The notes under the pieces: model-generated
Told to the model about the DNA's origin: nothing
Seen by the model: only the letters and a program-made list of their open reading frames with translations
The model's database searches: none
DNA from: Manduca sexta
Lineage: Eukaryota; Arthropoda; Insecta; Lepidoptera; Sphingidae
Direction of reading: 5' to 3'
Assembly (NCBI RefSeq): GCF_014839805.1
Contig: NC_051129.1
Coordinates: 7,754,920 to 7,818,919 of the forward strand
DNA: 64,000 bases
Part shown: positions 23,401-35,373 of the stretch, piece after piece
How the letters are laid out: each line of letters starts with the position of its first letter
Numbering within the stretch: the stretch's first letter is position 1
Translations under genes and position numbers: made by a program

Positions 23401-25675
23401 TAATATTCTATGTGTAACAATGTCCACCAGTGACTATATAATGGTATAGTACTTATCATTCAGTAAAAATATCATGTTGATCATTGTGGAATTTTTGGTC
23501 TCTCAATGGTCACGAGAATAGTGTCTGTATACTTTACTCAATATATTTAGATACAGGCCATCGTTTAGGATATTTGGAATAGTTATGCTGGAAGCTATTT
23601 AGTTGTGTATAAAATATGTTAGTTACTGTTATAAAAGTAGTCGCTGTAACCTGTTTAGGACTATCATGCGTACTAGAGAAGTATTAAAATGAATTCTGGC
23701 GATAAAGCCTTCTTTACTCAACTTTTTTGTGACCGGACTATATAAACGCCGGAATCTAAGTACAATATAATAATTTTATTAACGTTATAAGTCTTTTAGT
23801 AGGTTAGTAAGTTTGTATACTAAAGTATTTCTCATTCCATAAATTGAAATATATCCTTCAAGTCATTTTATTAATAATTGCGTGAGGAAAAATATATAGG
23901 AAGTATTTTTCTTACACAATACATCTACCAATATCATTTATTTTCGTCAGTGTATGAAAGACATGTATATTCGCGCACAATCCCGCCACAAAAGAGTTTG
24001 TTACCCGCGGCGTTTTTCATTTCGGTTGCGTTATTCGAAAACAAACTCGATTTCCTCTTAAAATATATGATAATTTACCTGTGTAACCATATCTGTTGCT
24101 TCGTGTTAATGCAATAATGGTTTTAAAGCAATTTTATATTAAAGCTACCTTTCGGCTGTGACTCCATCCACGGGTTTTTTTTGCCAGCATCATATTTTCG
24201 CGGCATAAAAAGTAGCCTATAGCCCTCAGGAGTAATGGAGCTTCTTATTAGTGAAAACATTTTCAAAATTAGTTTAGTAGTTCCTGAAATTAGTGCGTTC
24301 AAACAAACAAACAATACAACTTTATAATATTAGACTATAGTAATATGATAATTGTCTATACTATAGACTATAGAGATTGCGAAGTTCTGAATAATATGAA
24401 AGTTTGTGAAGTTGTTTGCATGTTTGTTTGCTAATCGCGGTTAACCGTGGAATGCTTTTATTTTGACATAAATAGACTAAGTACTATATTAAACTGTAGT
24501 CTGCTGTATATACGAGAAAATTGTGAATGAAACTTGTCATGGAAAACATTGTTACGTGGTTGGGGCAGCAGACAAAAGTCACATCGAAGCCGCATTGCTA
24601 CTATGATTGGTTTAATTGTATCAAAATATGGATTTGATTTTTATTTTTAGTAACATTTACATTTGAATACAATAAAATATATCGAAAATAGTTTTGGAGC
24701 GTAGTTGGTAAAGGTAAATGTTATATATAACTTTCTGCACGTAATTAAAATACAACCACAATAATGTTTCTTAAAGAAGGGGGACAATGAGGTAGGTGAT
24801 GAAACAGTAAAAACAAAGTAAACATATAAATTTTATAATATAATGCAAAACACATCACTATAATATTAGTTCAAACATAAAAGTACAAATAAAAATTCAC
24901 GCCATAAAAGTAATTTAAAATACATATGCAATGTTACACTATATGGATGCGTGGGGCGGAAGCTTTCCAGACATGTCCGGCATTTCAGAATTGAGTTGGC
25001 CCCTCGTCCATTTGCACTCCAATGTTGCTCTTTTTAGTTAGACCCCAGGCTTCTTCCGGATTTTCCTAGTTTACGCTCGAGTGCGGTTCACTCAAGGCAT
25101 TCACATTGACTAATCTCAACCATTTAGCAACAGGGAGACGTGACGTTCCTGCTGCGTTTAATTTTTGTGATTTTAATGCTAAAATACATGTCGATATTTA
25201 ATCTTACGCCTTCAGTGCTAGAGGGGTAAGCAGAGGCAAATTTATGCACATATACAAGCCTATAGCCGTGGTAAGCAATAACTAGCAAGCCTATGGCTTT
25301 ATCGAACATAAGTATAAAATTACTGAAAGAACAATGTTAAAATTTGAAAAATAACAACGTGTAAAAGTAAATTGTCGTTTATTTTTGAATAACATAAATT
25401 GTGATGATGAATATAATATTATAATTAATTCTGTTAATCGTGAAATGTGGCCATTGTGGAGCGATATGATATTGTTGATAGGCGGTTAATATGTTTTTAA
25501 CTTTCAGTTGTTGCCCGATCAATGTTTCGGATAATTAAAAAATATTTTATTGTATCCTCCTATATTCTTGGAGGGATTATATTTCAAATATGGGTAGAGA
25601 CAGGCAGTAAGCGGAGTGGAGTCTAGAGCTCTATCTGGATAAACAGAGTGTCTACTACGAGAAATGGTTATCCCT
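23401..25675. other. No gene seen apart from repeats
   Basis: AT-rich. GC-richer DNA at 24950-25120 (GGTCTAACTAAAAAGAGC on the minus strand) looks like repeat residue. GCTAGAGGGGTAAGCAGAGG near 25218 resembles the family I SINE 3' part but is too short to call. Confidence 0.4.
24138..24345 (-). repeat. Non-autonomous repeat, related to 5537-6426
   Basis: On the minus strand the head reads ATATTATAAAGTTGTATTG, then TTTGAACGCACTAATTTCAG and AGGCTACTTTTTATGCCGCG. The tail is a degraded GGAGTCACAGCCG in place of GCGGAGCCGCG. Confidence 0.55.
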
Positions 25676-25683
25676 AATTTTCC

Positions 25684-26959
25684 AATCTTGGTAACTATCG
25701 ACCCATTTCGTTGCTCAGCCATGTCTATAAGCTCTTCACTAAGATAATAACGTTGCGAGTTACCACGAGGCTAGACGCCGCACAACCAGTGGAACAGGCA
25801 GGATTCAGGAGTGCCTTCTCTACGGTTGACCACATCCACACAGTCCGCCAAATAATGGAAAAGTGTATAGAATACAACCAACCCATCGCAATGGCCTTTA
25901 TCGACTTCGAAAAGGCCTTTGACACGGTAGAACATTGGGCCGTCATACACTCTCTCCAAAGATGCCAGGTAGACTGCAGATACGTTCAGGCAATCAAAGA
26001 GACGTACCAGGCGGCAACCCTTCAAGTAAAATTACATGACCTGACAAAGCCAGTGCCCATCAAGAGGGGAGTGAGACAGGGGAACACTATGTCACCCAAG
26101 ATGTTCACAGCATGTTTGGAGGACGTATTTAAGCTTATTGATTGGTCGGATAGAGGCGTCAACGTAAACGGGGAATATCTGTCACATCTTCGCTTTGCAG
26201 ATGACATCATTTTGTTTGCTAACAACAGCGAGAAATTGCAGACCATGATAGAAGAGCTGTACTCCGCATCAATTAGTGTTGGTCTAAAAATAAATATTTC
26301 AAAAACCAAAATTATGTGCCCCGATTCCGACACTCAATACCTGGTTGTGGGGGGCCAACGCATAATGAGAGTCGAGGAATACGTCTACTTGGGCCAAACT
26401 TTGAGTCTCGAGAAAATGGACAAGACCGCGAGATCAAGCGTCGCATCCAACTAGGGTGGGGAGCTTTTGGCAAACTGTCCGATGTACTCAAAGCCAAGAA
26501 AGTGCCTCTGAACCTCAAACGCCGAATATTCGAACAGTGCGTCCTCCCCGTCATGATATATGGTGCTGAAACCTGGTCGCTCACCAAACAACTGATCCAT
26601 CGACTTCAAGTTACCCAGAGGGCTATGGAGAGAGCTATGTTGGGTATTTCTCTTCGGGATATGGTGCACAATACCGAGATCCGCAAGAGAACCAGTCTAC
26701 GAGACGTAGCCGAAGTCATAGCTCGAAGGAAGTGGAAATGGGCAGGCCACATAAGCCGCACATCAGATGGCCGATGGGGAGGAAGGTACTAGAATGGAGG
26801 CCAAGAACTGGGCACAGGAACGTGGGGAGGCAGCCGCGAAGATGGACCGACGACATCATTCGGACGGCCGGGAAAGACTGGATGCGGAAAGCCCAAGACC
26901 GCGCTAGTTGGCGAAATATGGAAGAGGCCTTTACTCAGCATTGGGTAGATGAAGGCTGA
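25684..26959 (+). pseudogene. RTE-type reverse transcriptase, truncated and frameshifted
   Basis: The protein would copy element RNA into DNA at a nicked target. Motifs in order: NYRPISLLS (fingers), QAGFRSAFSTVDHIHTVRQ, AFIDFEKAFDTVEHWA (motif A, aspartate present), GVRQGNTMSPKMFT (motif B), LRFADDIILFA (motif C, catalytic DD at about 26200-26205), NISKTKIM and YVYLGQTL. The frame then breaks near 26405-26420. The thumb and C-terminal part (RRIQLGWGAFGKL, MIYGAETWSL, RAMERAMLGISLRD, WKWAGHISR) continues in a second frame to about 26772, then EWRPRTGHRNVGRQPRRWTD in a third. The N-terminal endonuclease is missing. Catalytic residues remain but the gene is dead. RTE is favoured over other clades because of the EIKRR, YGAETWSL and WAGH blocks. 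Confidence 0.85.
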
Positions 26960-26979
26960 AGAAGAAGAAGAAGAAGAAG
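25684..26979 (+). mobile_element. RTE-clade LINE, 5'-truncated copy
   Basis: The copy starts inside the reverse transcriptase domain at NLGNYRPISLL and ends in a (GAA)n run at 26957-26980. AATTTTCC occurs at 25676-25683 and 26980-26987, an 8-bp match that I read as the target duplication. The in-frame reading begins exactly at 25684 and a stop lies just upstream, which supports that 5' junction. RTE LINEs lack a poly(A) tail and often end in short tandem repeats, as here. Confidence 0.85.
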
Positions 26980-26981
26980 AA
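26957..26981 (+). repeat. (GAA)n microsatellite at the LINE 3' end
   Basis: About eight GAA units form the 3' terminus of the RTE copy. This is part of the element rather than an independent microsatellite. Confidence 0.85.
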
Positions 26982-27132
26982 TTTTCCTTACATACCATTT
27001 ATATTTTTACAGTTCTTTGATACAGTGGGCGTCAGTTGAATGTGATAATGAATTTAATCTTCGCAGCCAGTGCTCGCGAAAACATACCTATATGCGTTTA
27101 TTTGGATTTGTATATTGCTAAATCATATTGTT

Positions 27133-27321
27133 TGTCCTGGGTTCGAATTCGCGGTCGGGCAGTGATATTAGATTTTCGTCTCTATCACTTCGGAGTCTGG
27201 AATTTTTGCCCGATGTGGCGATAGGCTCACATTTTATCACATCATGTGACATCACACATGGCAAAAAGTGGGTTCCCCTGCGCCCCTGCCTACCTCTTCT
27301 GGTATAAAAGCGTGGTATGTA
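27133..27321 (+). mobile_element. SINE family I, head-truncated copy
   Basis: It begins at box B (GGTTCGAATTC) and runs through GGAATTTTTGCCCGATGTGG to a degenerate tail. Box A is missing. It lies about 150 bp downstream of the RTE copy. Confidence 0.65.
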
Positions 27322-27329
27322 TTTTCTGT

Positions 27330-27893
27330 TGTATTGTATCGCTCGTAGTAGATACTCACTACACGTAATTATATATTACTATACAATTAATGTATGATCA
27401 TGACTATTAATATTTAGTTGTTACTCAAATGGAAAACTAATTAAATCTGAATATTTCCTCACATAGCATATAACAGTAACATTTTACCAAAAGGTACATA
27501 ACTGAATAATATTAAAGCAAAACAACTCGCGTAATTCTCATTCTACGTCGATCATTAGGTGACAATTATGAATTGAAATGAACATAATAACATTTTATGA
27601 AAATGTAGGAACAAATGGGTGAAAATTAACGGCCCGAGAGGGCCTGTGAAAATTAAATTGTCGGTCAATGAAACATGCAAATGAGCGTTGCAATCACGCC
27701 CGCTTTTGTACCTTGGACGTGGCTATTGTTTTGTGTTCGTCTCAATGGGCCTAATTAACATTCTGTTATTGCACTTCAAAGGGTTTTCTTAAGTGTTTAC
27801 GGTAATTAATTAGTCAGTTAACTTAATTAAGCTTTAAAAGTACACGACAGGCGTCAAAACATTTATTTTCAATAAACGATATTTTTATAGGTT
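27330..27893. other. Unique segment with homeodomain and octamer sites
   Basis: It carries ATGCAAAT (27675-27682), GGTAATTAATTAGTC and ACTTAATTAAGC, with GC-rich words such as GCAATCACGCCCGC. No open frame or repeat is seen. It is a candidate conserved enhancer only. Confidence 0.25.
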
Positions 27894-28077
27894 ATTTCAT
27901 TCAGTAAGACGCGCCCCACTGCTTTTTGAGCGACGTTGCGGGATCGTAGGGTAAAGGGGACCTGATCCAAGAACTTTTCCCAACACTATCTATCGTAGTG
28001 TGCTTATGCACTTATGTTGGTCACGCACACTGTAGGTAATTCTGGAAAAAAGTGGGGCGTGTCTTCGTGTATGAAAT
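27894..28077. mobile_element. Short terminal-inverted-repeat element (MITE-like)
   Basis: The ends form a 27-bp inverted repeat, 27894-27920 and 28051-28077, with 23 of 27 positions matching. Its core reads AAGAC, one variable base, CGCCCCACT. The interior is 130 bp without coding capacity. No clear target duplication was found, so the transposase family is unknown. Confidence 0.6.
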
Positions 28078-29742
28078 GATCTATATTTTACTAACTGTAA
28101 ATATTATCACTCGATTTTAAGTCGGTAAAATTTGCTCTGACATAACCTTGTGAAATAACCATTATATGTTTTTCTACTTTGCCATACGTAAAGTTATTCA
28201 CAAGACATTTCAAACGAAGCACTTGATGCTAAAATTTTTGGCAACGTTGCACAATGTTGCGGGAAGTCGCCAGATGATATGCATAAAGTGACACTAGGTT
28301 TTTATAGACGTGCGCGAAATGAGGGGAGTTGGATCTCCTTGTTGTAGACGAGGATGACAGTAATGGATGATTTAGTCATCACTGCTGCTCATAAATTTAC
28401 CCAATATTGGAGGAATCATCGATACGCTGTCATTTTGGGTGACATCGTATTGATTTAGAAATACTGTATGTGAAAACTGTTTTTACAGAGACTTTTAAAG
28501 AAGAATATAATCAGCAAACTCAACTTAAGGCATGCCGTCCGTCCAAATAATAGTGCTGCATCATGTTCAGATAATACGAGACAAATAAAGACGATAATAT
28601 ATCAGGAAGGTCTATTCAGTGAAAATTATAATATGGCTGTTGTAGTCTGAGTTAGTTTAGCTGTCTGTTCAATCGTCTGGAAAGATTTATACCCCACCAA
28701 TAAGTATTAGCGGCTATACAATGCTTCGGATACTGAAATTAAAGCTTTATGTAACAGAAAATAAAGTCAAGTATTACTTTTTGCGGTAAACCTTATAATT
28801 TTATTATATACAGATCATGAGACAAGAAAGTCGTTCAATTGACGCCAAGGAACACGTCATCTAGCATTACCCAGATCTATAAATTATAAAACCCTGCACA
28901 GCATTATATCGGAATTGTGGTCGTCACCTTGATATATTAGATGTTAAATCCAATAATGCTTTATAAAAACACTGCCCATAAATCTTCAAACTGTAAAGTA
29001 TCAATTAGATTGTTGGCGAATAACTTGGCAAATAAATATGACTATGAATTATGAGTAACGAATACACCCCAATTTGTTTACACACTCGTATAAGTGACCA
29101 TTCGACTGTACGCGGCAAGTATTTAAATCAGGGGTAACGTAACAGTGGTTGCACACTGGCAGAAATAAACAATGCGATAGAACAAACCCAGGCAAATCTT
29201 CAAGCACAAGAGACTTACATATACATCTTTATTATTTCTCATTTAAAGGGACTAATAACATAAGCAGGCGACGGCAGATAAAAAGTCGAGTGTCAGTCTG
29301 TCATAACAAAATAATCTCGGCGAGGTATAATTCCAGTTTATTTTACCCTGTCCTATCCCGAATATCCAGCTAGGTCCAGACGCGGACCCTTTTAGTTTGT
29401 TTTTGCGTATTAGGTAAATCCGCTCAAACTTAGTTGGAGTGTTCATTTCATATTTTTATCAACTGTGGTAGGGGTACAGATGTTTATTTAAAAACTTTTT
29501 GGTCTATTTAACGTGGTTTTAACATTTTTATAAATTCTGTAGAACATGAATTGATAATTTAGCGCTCAGTAAAATATTGTTTTATCTGAAATGTTATTAA
29601 ATGTTACTAATAGTGTATACCTATTACCTACCAGTGGCGAAGTGACAATACAACCCGTTAGAGATACATGAGTTACATTATTACTAATATCAAAAAAAAA
29701 AAAATACTTTTACAATTTTATTAAAATCAAGTGTTTATAAAA
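28078..29742. other. No gene seen
   Basis: AT-rich with moderate GC at 28240-28450. The short frames at 29149-29446 overlap on both strands and lack any motif. An A run lies at about 29692-29704. Confidence 0.5.
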
Positions 29743-29750
29743 ACACGTAA

Positions 29751-29918
29751 TTTATTTTTTTTACTTTATTTATGGGGCTTGGTCGTTATTTCACGACTAT
29801 GTCGCTCCGTACATTCGTCTCTACCGTACTCACTTTTGATGATATCAAAATATTTTTTTAATGAAGCCCTAGCCTCTTCCAATACAGGAACCGACACAAA
29901 ACTATTTATACTATTTAG
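29751..29918 (-). mobile_element. Small retroposed insertion with A-rich 3' end
   Basis: ACACGTAA occurs at 29743-29750 and 29919-29926 and brackets a 168-bp segment. Its minus strand ends in AATAAAGTAAAAAAAATAAA. Inside, a minus-strand frame open from 29930 to 29766 reads SVPVLEEARASLKKYFDII and ends TTKPHK, stop, immediately before the A-rich end. I infer the 3' end of an unidentified LINE or a retroposed transcript. An 8-bp duplication alone can be chance. Confidence 0.4.
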
Positions 29919-30198
29919 ACACGTAAAATATTAAACTCAAATTGAACTTGCAGAATGATATTGGCAGTCTTAATTAAAGAGGAGAGAAACGCAAATAAAA
30001 ACTGTTAACTGATTTGTAACTAAATTGTTGAACAAGCAAAGAACTTACAGCTTTACAACTAGCAACTCTGAGCGTTTTTATTCTTCAATGTAGTTGTTAG
30101 ATCTTAAAGTGTTTTGCAGGTTCACAATTTCCACTTTATATATTCTATTACAATTGTTTACTTTTAAATATCAATAATATAATAGTGATACTAAAATT

Positions 30199-30345
30199 AG
30201 TGTGTCGTGTTCTGGGATCAGCGCTGTATATTCCGATTTCGAATAGGCCAGAATAATTGTGTTGACTAGCGAGGGATAATCATATCTCGGTAAACGATAC
30301 TCTATATGGCGCTACTCCATTTACAATCTGGTGCAGTCGAGTCAA
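30199..30345 (+). repeat. Repeat family C, degraded copy
   Basis: It shares TGTGTCGTGTTCTGGGATCA, AATAGGCCAGAATAATTGTG and GGGATAATCATATCTCGGT with the fuller copy at 43603-43845. Confidence 0.5.
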
Positions 30346-30447
30346 TGTGCTGTAGGCATGTATAAAATAGAAATACTTGTATATACTATCAATTCCTAAT
30401 AATTATCTAGTGAAAAAATATTATTTAATTGTCGACAGCCTTAACAT

Positions 30448-30600
30448 GTCATGTCTCAAGATGGCGAGTGCAGTGGAATACCAAACAATGCTTTGTAATT
30501 TAAGGTTTTGGATGGTGTTTCTACTGTTTATGGGCAGTCGTATCGCTTACCATCAAGCGAATGGCAAGCTCATCTCGTCATTTAAAGCAATAAAAAAAAA
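30448..30600 (+). repeat. Short retroposon-like repeat with A-rich tail
   Basis: It holds TTTGGATGGTGTTTCTACTG, GTATCGCTTACCATCAAGCG and AATGGCAAGCTCATCTCGTC, ending in an A run at 30592-30600. I recognise this as a common lepidopteran dispersed sequence from memory only. The 78-codon frame over it is not a real gene. Confidence 0.5.
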
Positions 30601-30659
30601 CAAGACTAAATAAATACAAAGTAATTAAAAGAGTTACAATTGAAACATAAATTCCGTAA

Positions 30660-30960
30660 ATAATGTAAGAAGGGTTAAACGCAAACCCATCATATTTGCT
30701 TTAAGACACCATCATGCCTCGCTCGTAAACGTTTACTGCCAGAAACGTAATTGTAAACGTTACGTTTTACGCGCATAATAAAACGGTTGAAGCACCTCTC
30801 GGGTAAAAGTCTAGATGCGGTCATGCAGACCTGAAGACATGCTACGTCCCTCAACGGGGACGTTTTCGAATGCCGCTGAAATTGGATTGGGACTTGATAA
30901 CGTTGCCTAAACTACTTCACTAGCGTTTTCTTGGCTAGGCAAAAGCAACTTTATTTTGTA
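30660..30960. promoter_or_regulatory. Possible forkhead-site cluster
   Basis: GTAAACGTTTAC, a 12-bp palindrome holding two GTAAAC forkhead cores, is at 30725-30736. A third GTAAAC is at 30753-30758, and GCATAATAAAACGG follows. ACGTCCC and GGGACGT at 30844-30863 form a 7-bp hairpin. The segment is GC-richer than its surroundings and repeat-free. Confidence 0.22.
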
Positions 30961-31449
30961 TTTGGTAAACAGTAGTCGATATGAATGCTTTCGTGAGTAT
31001 CCGATCTTTTTCCGTAAGCAAAATAAATTGTCTCTTGAATTATCTGTGTTTAAAAAATTGCAGTTCATCATCGCGTTTCTCTTCACTAAATTATTGAATA
31101 ATGCTAGTTCTTAATAATGCTATTTCAATATAAATATGGCTATTTATTTTGTGTTAATAATCTAACTCCCTTATATATCTCTTGTATATACGTTATTTAT
31201 CTTAGGATGGACCATTGCTGGGATAACAAATCTGTTTCTCAACTTTGTTTATCTGACAGCCAACTAGGTACAAGTTGTATCTCAATATTAGCCAATCACA
31301 ACGGTCCTATGTCTACGCACTGCGAAGGCTGCCATGCCGTCAGCATTGGGAAACGGATTTGTTATTACAGCAAAGATAGAGCTTAGATAAATAATGAATG
31401 AATAAGGGGGTAAGAACATAAATATTATTATGTTTTTTTTGTAATTGAG

Positions 31450-31740
31450 CAGCAATAGCCTAGTTGGGAGTGAAACGGACTGCCGGGGACTCATGTCCGC
31501 AGGGTCAAAAATCAAGGACACGCACTTCTGACTTTTCAAGAATGTGTGTATTCTTTGTGGATTATCGCTTACTTTAATGGTGAAGGAATTCTTTGTAAGG
31601 ATTTTGAGAGTGTGTGAACTTTACAAAACCGCACTAGGCCAGCTTGGTGGACTAAGGCCTAATCCATCTCAGTAGTGGAGGAGGCTCTTACCCAGCAACG
31701 GAACAGTATATAATACGGAGCTGATATTATTATATTATAA
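31450..31740 (+). mobile_element. tRNA-derived SINE, family II
   Basis: It opens with box A-like ATAGCCTAGTTGGGAG and a weak box B (GGGTCAAAAATC). The body then has GTGTGTATTCTTTGTGGATT, a CGCACTAGGCCAGCTTGGTG block, and an end in GCTGATATTATTATATT. About 30 bp near the middle are deleted relative to 37252-37594. Confidence 0.7.
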
Positions 31741-31744
31741 GAAT

Positions 31745-34155
31745 ATTTTCTTATAAGTAATGTAGACTATTTTCATATTATTATAGGCATCCATCTAACA
31801 AATGTAATTGTATCGACGTTATCGATATAACTCAAGTTGAATACCGGAGGCCTTCGCATGAGTACAGCGTTACACAATACTTGGGCATGATACCCCTATT
31901 TCAAATAGAGAATTTAATATCATTATAATATGAATAGGCATTCAGTGTATCGTTGTTCATTTACCCTATTACAATTTAATCACGTATTAATGATATTAGT
32001 TTCAGTCAGTTGAATTTGTATATTATATAACTATCTAATTAAAACAAGTAAATTATTGAGTATTAATTTTTGCGCTATATTGATTTCATATTATTTAATA
32101 TTTTACGAGTTTTTGTTAGAAAATGATAGATTTATAGAAAGATTTTTTCACAAATAACTCGTAATAATATCGCACGACCTAATGAACAGAATCACGTCGA
32201 AGAATTGTATTTTTATTGGGTATGCGGAAAATATTTTTTTTACATACTGGTAAAAGATTCATTTACGTCTAATAGTTTCGGAGATCTTTCATTCGTGTCA
32301 TTCCTACATCAATCAATATGGTCGCATTTTATTTTGGCCAGCTGTTACTCAGTGATTAAATGCTTGACGAGAAATTATTTCGAGTTACAACCATGTGTAT
32401 GCGAATTTGACAGCGCAACCTTAAAATGTGAGTATTGTAAATAGTATAATATTTTGTCTTTTGGCTACTGGCTATTTGATTTTTATTTAAAATAAATACC
32501 TGATGATTGAAGATCCTCGTTAATATCGTTCAGGCTATACTGTTGCAATACAGACAATTGTGCCATTTGAGCTCCTTGTAAGTATTATCTATAAATGAAC
32601 TTAATGAATTCTACTTATAGTACAATAAACTTATTAAATATAATTTAGGATAATGTACCATCCAAATTGGTAACAAATAAGAACCCCAAACTCCAGATTT
32701 TCAAAGCTATGAATTTCCAAACTTTCAAAACGTAATTTGATGCTATAAATTTTCTCAAAACGCATTATCTCAAAACACTGTTTTTGAAGTTAGTTCGCTT
32801 TTGTTTGTGACGTGCGAAATTTAACTTTAAATTATTGAAATTATACATAATTAAATTTTATATAATATAAAGATGTAAATAAGATATGGAAAGAAATAAA
32901 CATGAGTACACAAAATGGCGGCACTTGCACAGAGAGATGTAACACAGTGGGTAGCAATAGTTGATTTCTTAAACCAGCTTTTTATATATATTTTGTGTAG
33001 ATTTTAATCTTATTATTACTAAAATGCATACTGAGAAGGGTGTTCGAGAATGGGCGAAGTGGAAGCATCACACCGCGACACGACAAAAGAAGAAAAAATG
33101 GTGGCCATATTCAATGTTTAAGGTATCGCCATATCATCATTCCCACATCATATATAAATCTATTGACACCGCTCTATCTATTTTGGCAATGCAAAGTATA
33201 AAGTGGTCCTAACATTAAATACATACACAAAAACTATTTTTCGGTTCTCGCTTAAAAGTTTGAAAATACTTTGTATTATTCTCAAAATAAAACCGCAGTC
33301 TACAAATTATACTTCTCTAACTACAAAGAACAGAGTCCTGGCCATTCCTTTCCCGAAATGTTGCAAAGAGCAGACAATTATTCCTCCTTGCATATTATTA
33401 TTGCATGTTTCGGGCACAAGGGTCATTGTTGCAATGAGTGTACCAAACAGCGTCTCTCCAAGTGGTTTGCATGCAAGACTGATGCGGCACAATGTAGAAT
33501 ACTACACTTGAAATGCAACAGAAAATTGGAAAAGTTTCCATTGTTTGTTCGGAACCACTGCGGCTTCGAGATGTCGTTTCGATAATGTTGAACGATCTAT
33601 ACAGTTTTTGACTATCAAGTGTGTTGTGTGAATTCGTATAGTTTACAGTTTTCTACATCTTGGTTTAAATAGGTTTCTTAATGTAATCCATTAAATCTTA
33701 ATTAATTTGAATTGATTTGAAGATTGTAAAATTATCTGTTAAATGAAGTAGATGTTTGTATTGACCTATAACTATTTCATTTCAATATAATTGTAAATAA
33801 GAATAATTGATTTGTATATTATAATTCACGATACTCAAAAACATGTAATAAATCTTAAAAATACGACGCAGTGACCGCTTGGAACTAAAATATGAGCTTC
33901 AAGTCACATTCAAGTGCTCATTAAAAAGATTTAATTTAAAAGGAAAGTTTCCACTTTTATACTTTTTGGACACAAATGGAATGCAAAGGGCATGTTACGC
34001 TGACATTCAAATAAAATTAGTGAAATGATAGTGGGTAAAGTTTGAAGATAATATTTGAGTTAATAAGTTCGTGCTTGAAATTGTTAAGTGAAACGCATTA
34101 ACTATAAAGAAATTCAATTTAATAAGAAATGTCATTATTACGACATTTATTTATG
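31745..34155. other. No gene seen
   Basis: AT-rich. At 33320-33600 a GC-richer patch is open in three frames at once, including a plus frame with Cys and His (FGHKGHCCNECTKQRLSKWF). That pattern reflects composition more than selection. Confidence 0.4.
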
Positions 34156-34157
34156 TG

Positions 34158-34590
34158 CTACTAGCTTCTGTTTGCGATTTCGTCCGCGGAAAAGCCGTTC
34201 CGGGCGTAACAATTTAAAAATGCGTTTCAATACAATTGAGAATTCTCAAATTTGTTTTTTAGGTTTATGTTGTTCACGACGTTATGTATATTGATTTGGA
34301 CAGTTTTTCATTTTCATAAGCATCCAGGTAGAGTATTTCCAATGCTATACTTGCGATGACTTTTCATGAATACGTTTCTAAAATTCAAAATGACTTCGTC
34401 ATAAAATTACAAAAATTACGAAATATTTTTTTGGGTATAAATATTTTTCCGAGGTAATAGGTAGTCACATAGCACTCACAAGTAAAGTAGCTTCCTATTA
34501 GTAAAAAAATCAAAATCGGTTTAGTAGTTCCTGAGATTAGCGCGTTCAAACAAAGAAACTCTATAGCTTTATATATTAAGTATAGATTCG
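34158..34590 (-). repeat. Non-autonomous repeat, related to 5537-6426
   Basis: On the minus strand the head contains ATATAAAGCTATAGAGTTTC, then TTTGAACGCGCTAATCTCAG, and the tail reads CGCGGACGAAATCGCAAAC. The middle differs from the 5.5-kb copy and has no tandem array. Confidence 0.55.
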
Positions 34591-35222
34591 AGTAAATTTA
34601 CTTAGGTGTAAGTAATCAAATTCAATATCATATACTACTTCTACGATCACTATACACATTTTTCTTAAATTGCAAAAAATTAAAAAAACGTTATCTGCTG
34701 CCGTTTTAAACACGTGTTTGAAAATAAAATACGTTATCATAAAATTATACCTAAAAAGGTAATCTTTGGTTAAAAGTTACATTGATTATTAATTTTGGTT
34801 TTCTAGCTGTCATTAATCAATTCACACAACTTGATAGTTTTTACTATGACTTATTGTTATTCAATAATTAACTGTCGCACATTTAGTATTCTTTGATGAA
34901 CGTCAATACGACGTGTGAATTACATAGTATTTGTTATTTACTACGTGTTGAGTCCATAATTTTATGCACGATTAATGAAACTTTTAACTCGCCATGTATT
35001 TGTAATTTACATATAAATAAAATTTCTAACTGCACATTTTTAGTGTTTTCCCTCTTCCACATACCCTAATCTCTTTTTCAAATTAAAATCTATTGGTATA
35101 TAGCTGCTAATGATAGAAAATAACAATAATGCAATAAGTAACAGTAACAATAAATTTTCTTTGACAAATCTTTATTCAACAGTATTTATTAGGAGCGATA
35201 TAGTATAATTGAGCCAAAAGAT

Positions 35223-35373
35223 TTATGCGTCTGATGATAAAATGAGGATTAATGAGTTTTTCATTGATTTTCTATTATCTACCCTCGAATACTTTTTCTC
35301 GATAGCCAGCCCGCATAAAGTTCCATTGCAGCCCAGGCCGATAACACCCAGGCGTTCATCGTACAAAACTTGT
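35223..35373 (-). CDS. Candidate exon, unidentified
   Basis: On the minus strand a good acceptor, TTTTTTCTAAATTCTCAG, ends at 35374. It is followed by QVLYDERLGVIGLGCNGTLC and GLAIEKKYSR. The frame then runs through AT-rich codons to a stop at 35225-35223, or may leave at a possible donor, AGG-GTAGAT, at 35283/35282. Eleven of the first 28 codons begin with G. The gene is not recognised. It would be an internal or last exon with a phase-1 start. Confidence 0.27.

Noticed and set aside
33203..33585. Cys/His-rich frame suggesting a zinc finger
   Set aside because: Three frames are open at once and the Cys/His spacing fits no finger that I know.
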